This document shows, piece after piece, positions 1 to 7,473 of a DNA stretch of 11,648 nt. Source of the stretch: Globomyces pollinis-pini (taxonomy: Eukaryota; Chytridiomycota; Chytridiomycetes; Rhizophydiales; Globomycetaceae); NCBI GenBank assembly GCA_025399215.1, contig MU621534.1, positions 1 to 11,648 of the forward strand, in the 5' to 3' direction. A program made the translations under genes and the position numbers. Within the stretch, counting starts at the first letter, position 1. The number at the start of each line of letters is the position of its first letter. The notes under the pieces are model-generated. The model searched no databases. It saw only the letters and a program-made list of their open reading frames with translations, and had not been told where the DNA came from.

Positions 1-9
1 AAGTAGCTA

Positions 10-55
10 CCCCTAACCGTGCTAACACAAACCCTAACCCTAACCCTAACCCTAA
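10..55. repeat. Telomeric repeat tract (CCCTAA)n
   Basis: Four perfect CCCTAA units run from 32 to 55. One more unit at 11-16 is followed by degenerate sequence. CCCTAA reading 5'->3' at the left edge is the orientation of a left chromosome end with TTAGGG-type telomeres. The tract is short and interrupted, so it may be the inner edge of a telomere or an interstitial remnant. It ends only 22 bp from the stop codon of the minus-strand gene. Confidence 0.8.
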
Positions 56-76
56 AGATTTTTAGCATGACACTTA

Positions 77-82
77 TTTATT
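77..82 (-). promoter_or_regulatory. AATAAA polyadenylation signal overlapping the stop codon
   Basis: On the minus strand the gene ends GAA TAA ATAAG, so an AATAAA hexamer starts one base inside the last sense codon and contains the TAA stop (80-78). No other hexamer lies before the telomeric tract. Function is inferred from the canonical sequence only. Confidence 0.5.
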
Positions 83-3000
83 CATCAATCTCTAACACTT
101 TCAGAAATTCCGATTCGTTTTCAGCCCACCAGTAAATAAATTCAATCCATTTGCATATGTTATGTCCACTATTGAAAAGATCACCAAACTTCAAAGAAAA
201 CAAAACGTTTAAATCTGTTTGTAACATTGCATTTTGTATTTGCAGTAAAGCAACCTTTCGCTCGTTGTTAGAAGAGAAATCCATGATGCCTCTTATCATA
301 TTAAGGTTCTGAACACCAAAATCAAATTCTTTCCCATTCTGATATTCATGATGGCAAAGGTATTGATACAGATAGTAATAAACATTGTCGTTCATTTGGG
401 TTTCCAGTTTCATACGACCAGTTTTCCGTAACTTCTTCAACGTGTCATTAAATTTTGGGTCTTCCTGTAGAGTATGCAACTTAGTTGTACTCTCATTTTT
501 TTGTCGTTTTGGACACAGATTCACAGTTATTTCTGCTTTTCGTTTCTTGGGTTCACCACGTACAAAAAAGTATAGCCCATTTTGTGAATTCTTATCTCCT
601 AATGTTGCTTTATGTTCCATCTTAGCTTCTCCATCCAGATCATTATAACCATACAGAATCTATATGTTAATATAATCCGTCTATACCTTCTGTTCATTGA
701 CTAATACATAGGAACACGATATAAAATGCTTAACATTAGTTGCATTATCATCATCGATGGTCGAATAAGCTCTTGATACCAATTTATACTCAAAGTCCTT
801 GACATTGATAGTAGTTGGGATGAACCAACCTGATTTCGCGACTTGAACCGCAAACGTTTTTGGGATGCCTGTACATTCGCTCACTAACGCATTCACAACA
901 TCTTCAAATTCTTCTCCCAATTTTTGTGTTTGAGTAATAAACAGAACCGGTTTAAAAGATTTAGACTTTTTCGCTAGGAATCCCATTTCTTTGAAGATTG
1001 GATTTTTAGGTTCTTCTTCATACAATTGCTTAAGGAAATCTGAATAAATAAACAAAGTCCCCAAAGCCGATTTATCCCCATGTTTATCCTTGATAAGTTG
1101 TGCAAATTCACGTAGAGATTCTCTTGCGTCATCCATATTTTCCTCTCGTACCATCGTTAGAAAGTTGTTAAAAAACCGCACGTGTGAAAACACTCCGGGT
1201 ATCATTGTATCTAGAGCAAATATAACAAATCCAATTGCATCAAATGAGCATGAGTTCTTGTCCCATTTTAGAAATGGAATTTTATCTTTGGTTGTCAATA
1301 TTATATGAAATTACCTTTTATAAGTTTACCACCTCTTACGAAATACAATATTTTACTCTTATGCGTGTTCAAGAGTTCGATTCGATCATAATGACTAATT
1401 CCATTGTATTTAATGAATGCGTTGGTGGTTTCTGAATCAATCTTTTCTGGTTGAAACTCTTGGTAAGACAGTGATTCTGCATCTGGCTTTTTGTTATCGA
1501 TGTCACAAGTGATCAATATAATCACCTTATTTAAAACCTTTGCCAATGCAATCAGTTCGTATTGACCACCCCAAAGTTTTGTCTCCATTGACTCCACATC
1601 TTTGAGATATTCATCCCAGGTTTTGTAATTGGTGCTAAGCTCTTGGTTTAGCAATTCAAGATATCCTTCAAAATGGTCCATGTCTCGTAAGTTTTGGGCG
1701 ACGCGTAACTTTACATCGCGAATGATATCTAGATGTTCTGACGACTCTACATCGAGCCCTAAAACCGCACGATAAACACAGTATCCATCTCCAGGAATTG
1801 AGACGACTTTCATATCCATAGTTTTGAGCACATCCAGCCACTTATCACGATTAATTCTTCTCTTTTTTTGATTCTTTAAAACCTTTTTTAAAGTTTTAGG
1901 GTTTATGATTGGTTGCTCCACAACTGGAATCTGTTCATCATCCACAACTGGAATCTGTTTATCGTCACGCGCTAACTCATCTAGGTCACCTATCCGTTCA
2001 TCCACGAGCTGCTCCACAACTGGAATCTGTTCATCATCCACAATGGAACCCATTTTTTTATCATGTCCATCGTTACCTTCACCTATCCGTTCATCCACGA
2101 TTGGAATTTGTTTATCATGATCTTGATTAGAAGGAAGGAAGTTAAGTTTAGGTTCCTCCACTTCCAAAAGAGCATATTGCTCTTTAAGGTGAGCCTCGAC
2201 TTCTGCAGCAAGATAAGTAAGTACCACATCACGTTTCGCATTTCTAAGTATCTGGGCGTATATCGACACATTCATTTCAATAAAATAATGCAGTTCTGTG
2301 TTAGATGCTGATAGGAGAGTATGGACAAACCTACCGCGGTTGTAAATTAACTTCAGATCTGTCATCTCCATTCCTAAACTATTAAACAATATTTGAAATA
2401 CCTTTGGGGAGTATGCTTTTCATAATGTTGTTATCGGTATCCTTAAACTTGTTAAGTTTAAAATGAAGTAATTTATACTGTTCAACCGCCTGGTACAGTC
2501 GAAATGAAATATACACTTTCCTTTGGTTCACATATTTCGCAATAGAAGATAATTGTTTTTCTTGATCCAAGGCGCTACTTAGAAAAGAAACTATCGCTTG
2601 TTTAGCACTTTCGTTTGTCTCGTCTTCTTTGAATGAAACACTTTGAATAGTTTCTGAAAGCTGAAAGTTCATAGTTCCCGTATAAGGTAATTTTGGAGGT
2701 GGTTCAATAAGCTGGCCAGCACGGTGATGTTCAGACACTATCCGTAGACGTTTAGATATCATATCGAAAATTTCAGCCTTCATTGTATCAGCAAGTGCTA
2801 TAATATCTTTTGGAACGTTGTCAAGTATTGTTACGGTTGTGGTAGTTATCGAATTCAGTTCAATGTCCAAATGATCTTTCCTGATCCTTTGTTTTGTTTC
2901 GAATTCCGCTCGTGGCTTTAACATTGATTCTTTTACTAGCCTGAGTCCAGAAAGTGGATCATCATCTTCTTCTTCATGTTCTTCGCTGACATCGCGATCA

Positions 3001-3687
3001 TTTGCTGCTTGTTTAGCATCATAACCGCACTCCAGAAGGGAGAGACACCACATCGCGATAAGACACATTTTGTTCCACCTTGTCATCATTTATAAATTGT
3101 CTATCTTCTTCTGTTTCTTCTTCAACTACTTCATCAGCGCTCACATCATCCATGTCCATTGCAGAAGTTTCACAATATTTCTGAACAGCATTAGTGTCCC
3201 TTGCAGAACTTTTGGAATATTTCTGAACAGCATTAGTGTATTCTTGTTTTTCAACGTAAGCGTTCTGTATTTCACGTATTTGGGATTGTGACAGGTACTG
3301 GCGGTATCTATGATGATCTTTCTTTTTGAATTTCTTTGGTTTATCGAAGACAAAATTGTTTTCTTTATCTTTTGAATAAACATATGGTAGTTCTTTCTTA
3401 TGCAGCTTCAAACTACCTAAGCTTCCCTTTACCAGATCTTTTAAATTTCCCGGATGATTCATCTTAGACTGATTGAAGGCTTTCGTAACTTCCTTGTGCT
3501 GAGTTGGATCATCAACCAGTTTAGATCCCATCAATCCAAGTATTTTCGAACAATGTAGTAACATATCTCCAACTTCTACATCTTTGCTACTGATCTCTTT
3601 GAACTCTGCCAGCATGCTATATATGCGTACTTGCATTTCGGCAGTAATGTCAATTACCAAATCTTCATCACTATCTGTATCTGTCAT
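78..3687 (-). CDS. Multi-exon protein with OTU-like and USP/UCH-like cysteine protease domains
   Basis: A predicted protein of roughly 1150-1170 residues, read right to left. Seen: an acidic, lysine-rich N-terminal part (3687-3030); an unassigned helical region (to 2402); an acidic repeat region (1910-2116); then an OTU-like domain with GDGYC (Asp codon 1789, Cys 1780), WGGQYEL, and a His box ISHYD (His 1393). A second protease-like domain follows, with the Cys box KNSCSFDA (Cys 1250), the His box KHFISCSY (His 728), and YNDLDG after an intron. A KKRK/PKRQK basic stretch could be a nuclear signal. Known: both folds remove ubiquitin or ubiquitin-like proteins. Inferred: a dual deubiquitinase polyprotein. 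Introns at 660-686, 1286-1314 and 2374-2401 restore frame exactly. A frame change at about 3019-3089 remains unresolved (short intron or frameshift). The start ATG at 3687 is the first in the open frame, head-to-head with the primase gene. Confidence 0.72.
570..1276 (-). other. USP/UCH-like cysteine protease domain
   Basis: Within the large minus-strand gene. The Cys box KNSCSFDAIGF (Cys codon 1250-1248) begins the domain. The His box KHFISCSYVLV (His codon 728-726) and YGYNDLDG (exon starting at 659) close it, followed by a strand ending LYFFVRG. The order and spacing (about 174 residues from Cys to His) fit a reduced USP-type fold. Overall similarity is weak, so the family call is tentative. 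Confidence 0.5.
660..686 (-). other. Intron, 27 nt
   Basis: Starts GTATAG and ends ACATATAG, with a TTAAC branch-like motif near the 3' end. Phase 0. Removal skips the in-frame TAG and continues from NEQK into ILYGYNDLDG, completing the USP-like His/Asp region. Confidence 0.82.
1286..1314 (-). other. Intron, 29 nt
   Basis: Starts GTAATTTC and ends ACCAAAG. Phase 1. It removes a TAA stop and joins KLIK to DKIPFLKWDKNSC in the correct frame, linking the OTU and USP-like parts. Confidence 0.72.
1376..1822 (-). other. OTU-like cysteine protease domain
   Basis: Within the large minus-strand gene. The box IPGDGYCVYRAVL gives the OTU catalytic Asp (1789-1787) and Cys (1780-1778). WGGQYELIALAKVLNKVIIL is the typical central motif, and YNGISHYDRIE supplies the catalytic His (1393-1391). 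About 150 residues, the usual OTU length, with all expected catalytic residues present. Confidence 0.85.
1910..2116 (-). repeat. In-frame acidic peptide repeats
   Basis: Directly before the OTU domain the protein repeats QIPVV/QIPIV four times and VDERIG-type units twice, separated by acidic residues. At DNA level the block TCCACAACTGGAATCTGTTC (plus strand) recurs at about 1917, 1941 and 2012, with a diverged copy near 2095. Likely a flexible linker that expands by slippage or unequal exchange. Confidence 0.85.
2374..2401 (-). other. Intron, 28 nt
   Basis: Starts GTATTTCA and ends TAGTTTAG with a TTTAAT branch-like motif. Phase 1. Removal replaces an immediate TAA stop with continuation from SILPK into GMEMTDLK, joining two long overlapping frames. 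Confidence 0.82.
2986..3089 (-). other. Unresolved frame change flanked by a 10-bp direct repeat
   Basis: Two long minus-strand frames overlap here and must be joined with a shift of 1 mod 3. No GTA-type intron like the others is present. GT..AG candidates with the right phase are 22 nt (3030-3051), 37 nt (3030-3066) and 40 nt (2986-3025). The 10-mer ACATCGCGAT occurs at 2989-2998 and 3050-3059, 61 bp apart, so deleting one repeat period would also restore frame. Confidence 0.6.
3154..3237 (-). repeat. Tandem 14-residue coding repeat, 2 copies
   Basis: Two adjacent 42-bp units encode TNAVQKYSKSSARD and TNAVQKYCETSAMD in the N-terminal part of the large minus-strand protein. 24 bp of each unit are identical between copies. 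Confidence 0.9.
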
Positions 3688-3747
3688 TCCAAGAATAGAA
3701 GTTTAGGTGTGGCTTTTTTTTTGCATTTCTTGAGAGTTTACAAAATA

Positions 3748-3770
3748 CGGGCGGTAAATTTAGCCGCCCG
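3748..3770. repeat. GC-armed palindrome with AT core
   Basis: CGGGCGG (3748-3754) and CCGCCCG (3764-3770) are perfect 7-bp complements around TAAATTTAG. The AT core TAAATTTA is itself self-complementary, so the whole 23-mer is nearly palindromic in an otherwise AT-rich gap. Confidence 0.85.
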
Positions 3771-3775
3771 CACTT

Positions 3776-3796
3776 GATACAAAGGATATTTGTATC
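3776..3796. repeat. Palindrome GATACAAA-5-TTTGTATC
   Basis: Perfect 8-bp arms (3776-3783 and 3789-3796) around GGATA, five bases after the GC-armed palindrome. Possible binding site for a dimeric regulator or replication initiator. Confidence 0.85.
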
Positions 3797-3832
3797 ATTT
3801 CTGGACATTCTCTACCTACCTTTTACTGTAGA

Positions 3833-4249
3833 ATGACAAACATTGACCACAACTATGTAAGGACTGCCTACCACTATGACCAAGCCAGAGCAATTGCTGT
3901 TGCTAGAAACACAATAGGAACAACAATTGTGCACTGTCAAAATCAGCAATCAGGATGGCCTTATGTAATTGGAAATGAAAAGGCGATAATCAAGTTCATT
4001 TTGAAAAGGAAATGGGCAGCTTCAAATATTCTCACTAGCAATTATGATGGAACAATGCTATTTATGGATATAGAATGTTATCCGCCTGAAACTTTTAAAG
4101 ATTTATTAGAACAATTTGGGCTTGAAGCTCCCACCTGGTATAAATGGGAATTTCAGTCGTCGCAAGCGGATTATATCTCGAAATTTTTGAAAGGAATTCA
4201 AAGCATAATACATCTGATAATAGAACAAGTAAGAATGGCAAGCCATTAG
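3833..4249 (+). pseudogene. PrimPol/UL52-like primase, N-terminal fragment (interrupted gene)
   Basis: The 138-residue frame starts at the ATG facing the divergent promoter. It contains a basic region (KAIIKFILKRKW) and LFMDIEC, which matches the DxE metal-binding motif I of archaeo-eukaryotic primases (Asp codon 4067, Glu 4073). The frame decays after about 4205 into a short tail ending in TAG. A neighbouring frame (4207-4284) reads more protein-like residues (NTSDNRTSKNGKPLAKW), suggesting an indel. The second primase motif SxH appears only after the repeat-filled insert, at 4956, on the same strand and in the expected order. It is therefore the front half of one gene split by an insertion. 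In this family the product makes primers for DNA replication. Probably inactive here unless the insert is bypassed. Confidence 0.65.
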
Positions 4250-4301
4250 CAAAATGGCTTGCACAAGAAAGATTCTTGCATTAAGCAATTGTTCTAAATT
4301 C

Positions 4302-4327
4302 CAGCAGATTAAATTTGTGCAGTTAAA
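4302..4327 (+). repeat. 26-bp direct repeat, copy 1
   Basis: Matches 4483-4508 at 23 of 26 positions (CAGCAGATTAA.TTTGT.CA.TTAAA). Its TTTGTGCAGTTAAA part is related in inverse orientation to TTTAACTGCAAAT at 4449 and 4618, suggesting element termini. Confidence 0.75.
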
Positions 4328-4482
4328 GCAAGCAATGGCGCTGCCTTAGAGGTTAGAGCTTACAACCCTAATGGCAGTGGCATTTTATACTGAAAATAAT
4401 TCCTATTGTATGTCAGTAAAAACACTTAAATGCCACTATACTGAATATTTTAACTGCAAATTAACTCGATTGAATATGTTAA

Positions 4483-4508
4483 CAGCAGATTAAGTTTGTA
4501 CACTTAAA
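4483..4508 (+). repeat. 26-bp direct repeat, copy 2
   Basis: Second copy of the repeat at 4302-4327. It runs directly into the left arm of the large hairpin. Confidence 0.75.
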
Positions 4509-4622
4509 ATATTCAATATAGTGCTTTACAAGCCCTAACCACTAATGGCAGTGATAAATTAGAGGTTAGGGTGACTGCCATTAGTGGTTAGGGCTTGTAA
4601 AACACTATATTGAATAATTTAA
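4504..4622. repeat. Large inverted repeat, 49-bp arms
   Basis: Arms 4504-4552 and 4574-4622 are complementary with two mismatches, around a 21-nt spacer. The arms contain CAAGCCCTAACCAC and its complement, so they carry telomere-like CCCTAA sequence. Typical of a foldback or MITE-type element; it could extrude as a cruciform. Confidence 0.9.
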
Positions 4623-4732
4623 CTGCAAATAAAAGAATATATAGGTTTCTGAGTGATTTGGTGTTAAAAGAGTTTTCCCCCTAAGTCCCTTCCTTGACCA
4701 CCATATTGGGGGTGGCAATTTTTATCATCTAA

Positions 4733-4860
4733 TATTGATTTTTATCACCAAATGAACAAATTCCATTTTACCTACTACTTTGGGGGTGGCACTTTTTGCC
4801 CCTATAATAATATATAGTATTAGATTTCCATTAGAAGGAGAAGACGGGCAAGCCCTAAAT
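4733..4860 (+). repeat. Long dispersed inverted repeat, left copy
   Basis: 128 bp matching the reverse complement of 11524-11648, with a 3-bp indel and one substitution (about 98% identical). The inner border is sharp: after CCCTAAAT the two copies diverge at once. It contains TTTGGGGGTGGCA, with a related block at 4706-4717 just outside. The copies are 6.8 kb apart in opposite orientation. Confidence 0.92.
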
Positions 4861-5804
4861 TCAACTCGTTTCAACTAGAGGATTACAATCATTCTATTAC
4901 GGTTGATGATTTTTGTGTTGATGAAGCTTGTAGTAGAGAAGAGAATGGGAAACTTAGTGCACATATATACTGTCCTAAATTGGTTTTTTCTGATATTCAA
5001 AACGCAATGAAGAATTATCAATACTATTTTATATCATATATGCTTAGGTCGCTTACTGCTGATATACCTTTCTGGATGAAGTTTAGTCCTCCATACAAAC
5101 GAATTGACAGAGAATCACGATATACACAGATTATAACCCTTTTTTGGCGTTTAAAAGATGCTTGTAACTTTCAATCGCGCTGGACCAACACTTGTATTGA
5201 TATAGCAGTATATACAACGAAGCATAATCTACGAATGACCGGTTCAGCAAAAATAGGAGATCAATCGCGAATATTGCGTCCATATACATTCAACCAATTC
5301 TGGTATAAAGATGATGAGCCGAGGTACTACACGAAAGAGGCAATATCAGTTCCTTCTAAAGAATCTAGAGCTGTTTGGATGTCTCGATGTATGCGACTGC
5401 GAGCAAATTATGTATCGTGTCCAATTACACCTATCTGGCCAGTAACAAGAAAAAACAAAATAGAAACATCTGCAAAGTGGAATGAAGCATTTGGGCTTAA
5501 TAATTTAGAACCATTTGAAAGCGATAAAGTGAACAAAGACAACAGATTAACTAAAGTTTTTATGAAAAATTTCAAACCAAACAATACCAAAACAGGAGCA
5601 GCACCAATAGAATTCAACGTAATCAAGGACATACTAAAGTCTACCCTCGAAGATAAAGTATCATATTGTCTAGAAAAATTACCAGTCTACTCACGCTTTA
5701 GAGTCTATGATACGTTAATGAATATTGGTTGTGCCCAAGCAAATAACGATAATAGCCTGCTCAATAGATTGATATGTCGATTAAACGGAATATTAAACAA
5801 TGAT

Positions 5805-5834
5805 GTAATTATAAATGATTAGCTTAAATATTAG
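5805..5834 (+). other. Intron, 30 nt
   Basis: Starts GTAATTAT and ends AAATATTAG. Phase 0. It contains an in-frame TAG (5820), and removal joins GILNND to VTHVIDTPDI, linking the primase domain to the zinc ribbon. Confidence 0.82.
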
Positions 5835-6297
5835 GTTACGCATGTGATCGATACTCCAGATATAAATATGTTCTCAAATGATTTGATATATGTTTCAAAA
5901 CAATTCCTTGTACACATCAAAGGCACTTACGAAGCTGTTGAGATAGGACAGTTGCAAGAAACTACCAATATTTTCTGCCCTATCCATGAAATGGATCAAC
6001 GATCGAACGCTTCAGCTGTCGTCTTTGTCAGAGAAAACCAAACTAGATCTATCTTCTGCCATGTTTGTTGTGTTAATCAAAAACCGTGTATACAGCATGT
6101 GCCCGATACCGTGGGAAAGATTACTGATTTCATTAGTAATGTTACGCGAGTCAATAAGGACAAAATTGAAGCTTCTGATTTTTTACCACCATCAGAAATA
6201 GGAAATCTGTCAACACCATTTCATGTGGTTATCATGTCTGATATGAGTACGGGAAAAACTACTGCATTGACAAAATTCAAGGATGAAGATTGGTTAG

Positions 6298-6328
6298 GTA
6301 AATAAATAATGGTCTCACCCATTATTAG
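6298..6328 (+). other. Intron, 31 nt
   Basis: Starts GTAAATAA and ends CATTATTAG. Phase 1. Removal turns W-L-G-K-stop into WLDKIVGRQELE, joining the Walker A part to helicase motif Ia in one frame. Confidence 0.8.
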
Positions 6329-7241
6329 ACAAGATAGTTGGTCGACAAGAGTTAGAACCCCAACAGTATTTACCGGAGGAAGATCCGATAGAAAAGGACT
6401 ATCAATATTTACTTCTATCTCCAAGAGTGAATTTATCATATACAATGGCTGATCAACTCAATATTTCCTATTATTTGGATATCATCAAAAAGGTACCAAA
6501 AGGTAATCCAAGTAAATTGGTCGAGAACGCCCAAACTTTAAATTTAAAATACGACAAGTCAAGTCAGTTATTGAAAGATTGCCATTCTTTATCTCTTTGC
6601 ATACAATCAGTCCCTAGGTTAGCTGGAAGAGAAGTGTCCTATGATTGTGTAGTTTTAGATGAAGCTCATGCAACTGCAAATCATGTTATATCCGAGCTGG
6701 CAAGACCAGCTATTGCTACAATTGTCGACACGTACTCTGAATTTACAAAAAATTCTCGAGTGAATATTTTATTGGCTGCTGATTTGGATATTCATTCATT
6801 ATCTACTCTCTTACCAAATGTAGATCTCGATGATCCGAAACAGATATTAATTATCAAGAATGATGGAGGTAATGGTGGAATTAAAGGAAATACTGCACAA
6901 CACACATTTAACTTGGATGTAGCATTTCAAACAATCTTTGAATGCCTTTATGCTAGGAAAAGGATATATATTCCAACGAATAATCTTTTTTTTATGCATT
7001 ATTTAAAAGTAAAGATTTTGGACCAAAAGTTATTACATGTACCGATATTAGAAAAGGAAATCTTTAGCTTCTCCTCTCTCACAGACGAAAAACTGAAGAA
7101 TAAGTTCTTACTAGATCCATCGAAATATCTTCTTGATAAAGACATCAAAATATTTATTTGTTCACCATCATTTGGAATTGGGTTCTCAATTGATCCTGGA
7201 ATACTACAAGTTACATTCGGATTTTTCTTCCTACGGCCAGC

Positions 7242-7259
7242 CCCTAACCCTAACCCTAA
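7242..7259. repeat. Interstitial telomeric repeats, (CCCTAA)3
   Basis: Three perfect CCCTAA units in the same orientation as those at 32-55. They lie exactly where the helicase frame stops resembling its family. Confidence 0.9.
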
Positions 7260-7317
7260 ACACATCCTCATTGAACAAGATATTGCACTTTTAATTTGCT
7301 GTTATCTAAATTACTAA

Positions 7318-7473
7318 TGCTGATATATGTCTGAAATTTAATTCTAGGTGCCAGACCATCTTCAACTTTATTACTGAGCATTGATTTGGAAAAAACCTGC
7401 AACTACTATTTATTTATTTAGTGACGAAATTTACTGAATCGTAACATAAACTATCTTACAGTACAGTTCATTC
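7318..7473. other. Non-coding stretch
   Basis: AT-rich sequence after the truncated helicase frame, with stops in all plus frames. Nothing recognisable was seen. Confidence 0.5.

Larger units (their letters stand above)
3688..3832. promoter_or_regulatory. Divergent promoter region with palindromes
   Basis: A 145-bp gap between two head-to-head genes: the protease gene (minus, ATG at 3687) and the primase gene (plus, ATG at 3833). It holds a T-rich run at 3713-3722 and two inverted repeats (3748-3770 and 3776-3796). It must drive both genes. A role as replication origin or operator is inference from the palindromes and from the replication protein next to it. Confidence 0.6.
4250..4860. mobile_element. 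Composite non-coding insertion of nested MITE-like repeats
   Basis: About 600 bp without a credible ORF separate primase motif I from motif II. The segment contains: a hairpin at 4238-4262 on its left edge; two 26-bp direct repeats (4302-4327, 4483-4508); a 49-bp-armed inverted repeat (4504-4622); the motif TTAACTGCAAAT at 4450 and 4619; and at the right edge a sequence repeated in inverse orientation at the window end. The segment 4588-4858 has 10-bp ends TTAGGGCTTG and CAAGCCCTAA. These are non-autonomous element traits. Exact borders and target duplications are not clear. Confidence 0.6.
4863..7317 (+). pseudogene. Primase (C-terminal part), zinc ribbon and UL9-like SF2 helicase; gene truncated at both ends
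   Basis: Downstream half of the split primase-helicase gene. Primase motif II is GKLSAHIY (Ser 4956, His 4962) and motif III is CIDIAVYTTKHNLRM...K (Asp 5199), a close match to the PrimPol/UL52 pattern. After a linker comes a zinc ribbon, CPIH...FCHVC (Cys 5976 to Cys 6066). The helicase follows: Walker A MSTGKTTAL (Lys 6255), LLLSPRVNLS (motif Ia), VVLDEAHA (motif II), LLAADLD, RIYIPTNN (motif IV) and SPSFGIGFSID (motif V). This motif set resembles replication-origin-binding helicases. Introns 5805-5834 and 6298-6328 restore frame. After FGFFFL (7240) telomeric repeats are read as PNPNP and the frame ends at 7317; the QxxxRxR motif VI is missing. No ATG starts the upstream part. Role by family: priming and unwinding in element replication. 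Confidence 0.75.

Noticed and set aside
1905..2311. Plus-strand open frames over the protease gene
   Set aside because: They are opposite-strand shadows of the repeat and OTU coding sequence, with serine/isoleucine-rich, non-protein-like composition.
3769..3775. CGCACTT, shared with the core of herpesvirus origin-binding protein sites
   Set aside because: Seven bases are too few to mean anything in 11.6 kb, and binding specificity cannot be assumed for so distant a helicase.
4207..4284. Short frame NTSDNRTSKNGKPLAKW... as a separate gene
   Set aside because: Too short, without a start codon. It is better explained as a frameshifted continuation of the primase fragment.
4250..4860. The primase insert as one long intron
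   Set aside because: All other introns are 27-31 nt, and the segment consists of nested inverted and direct repeats that fit mobile DNA better.
6999..7271. Minus-strand open frame of 90 residues over the helicase end
   Set aside because: It is opposite to clear helicase motifs and reads the telomeric repeats as LGLGLG.
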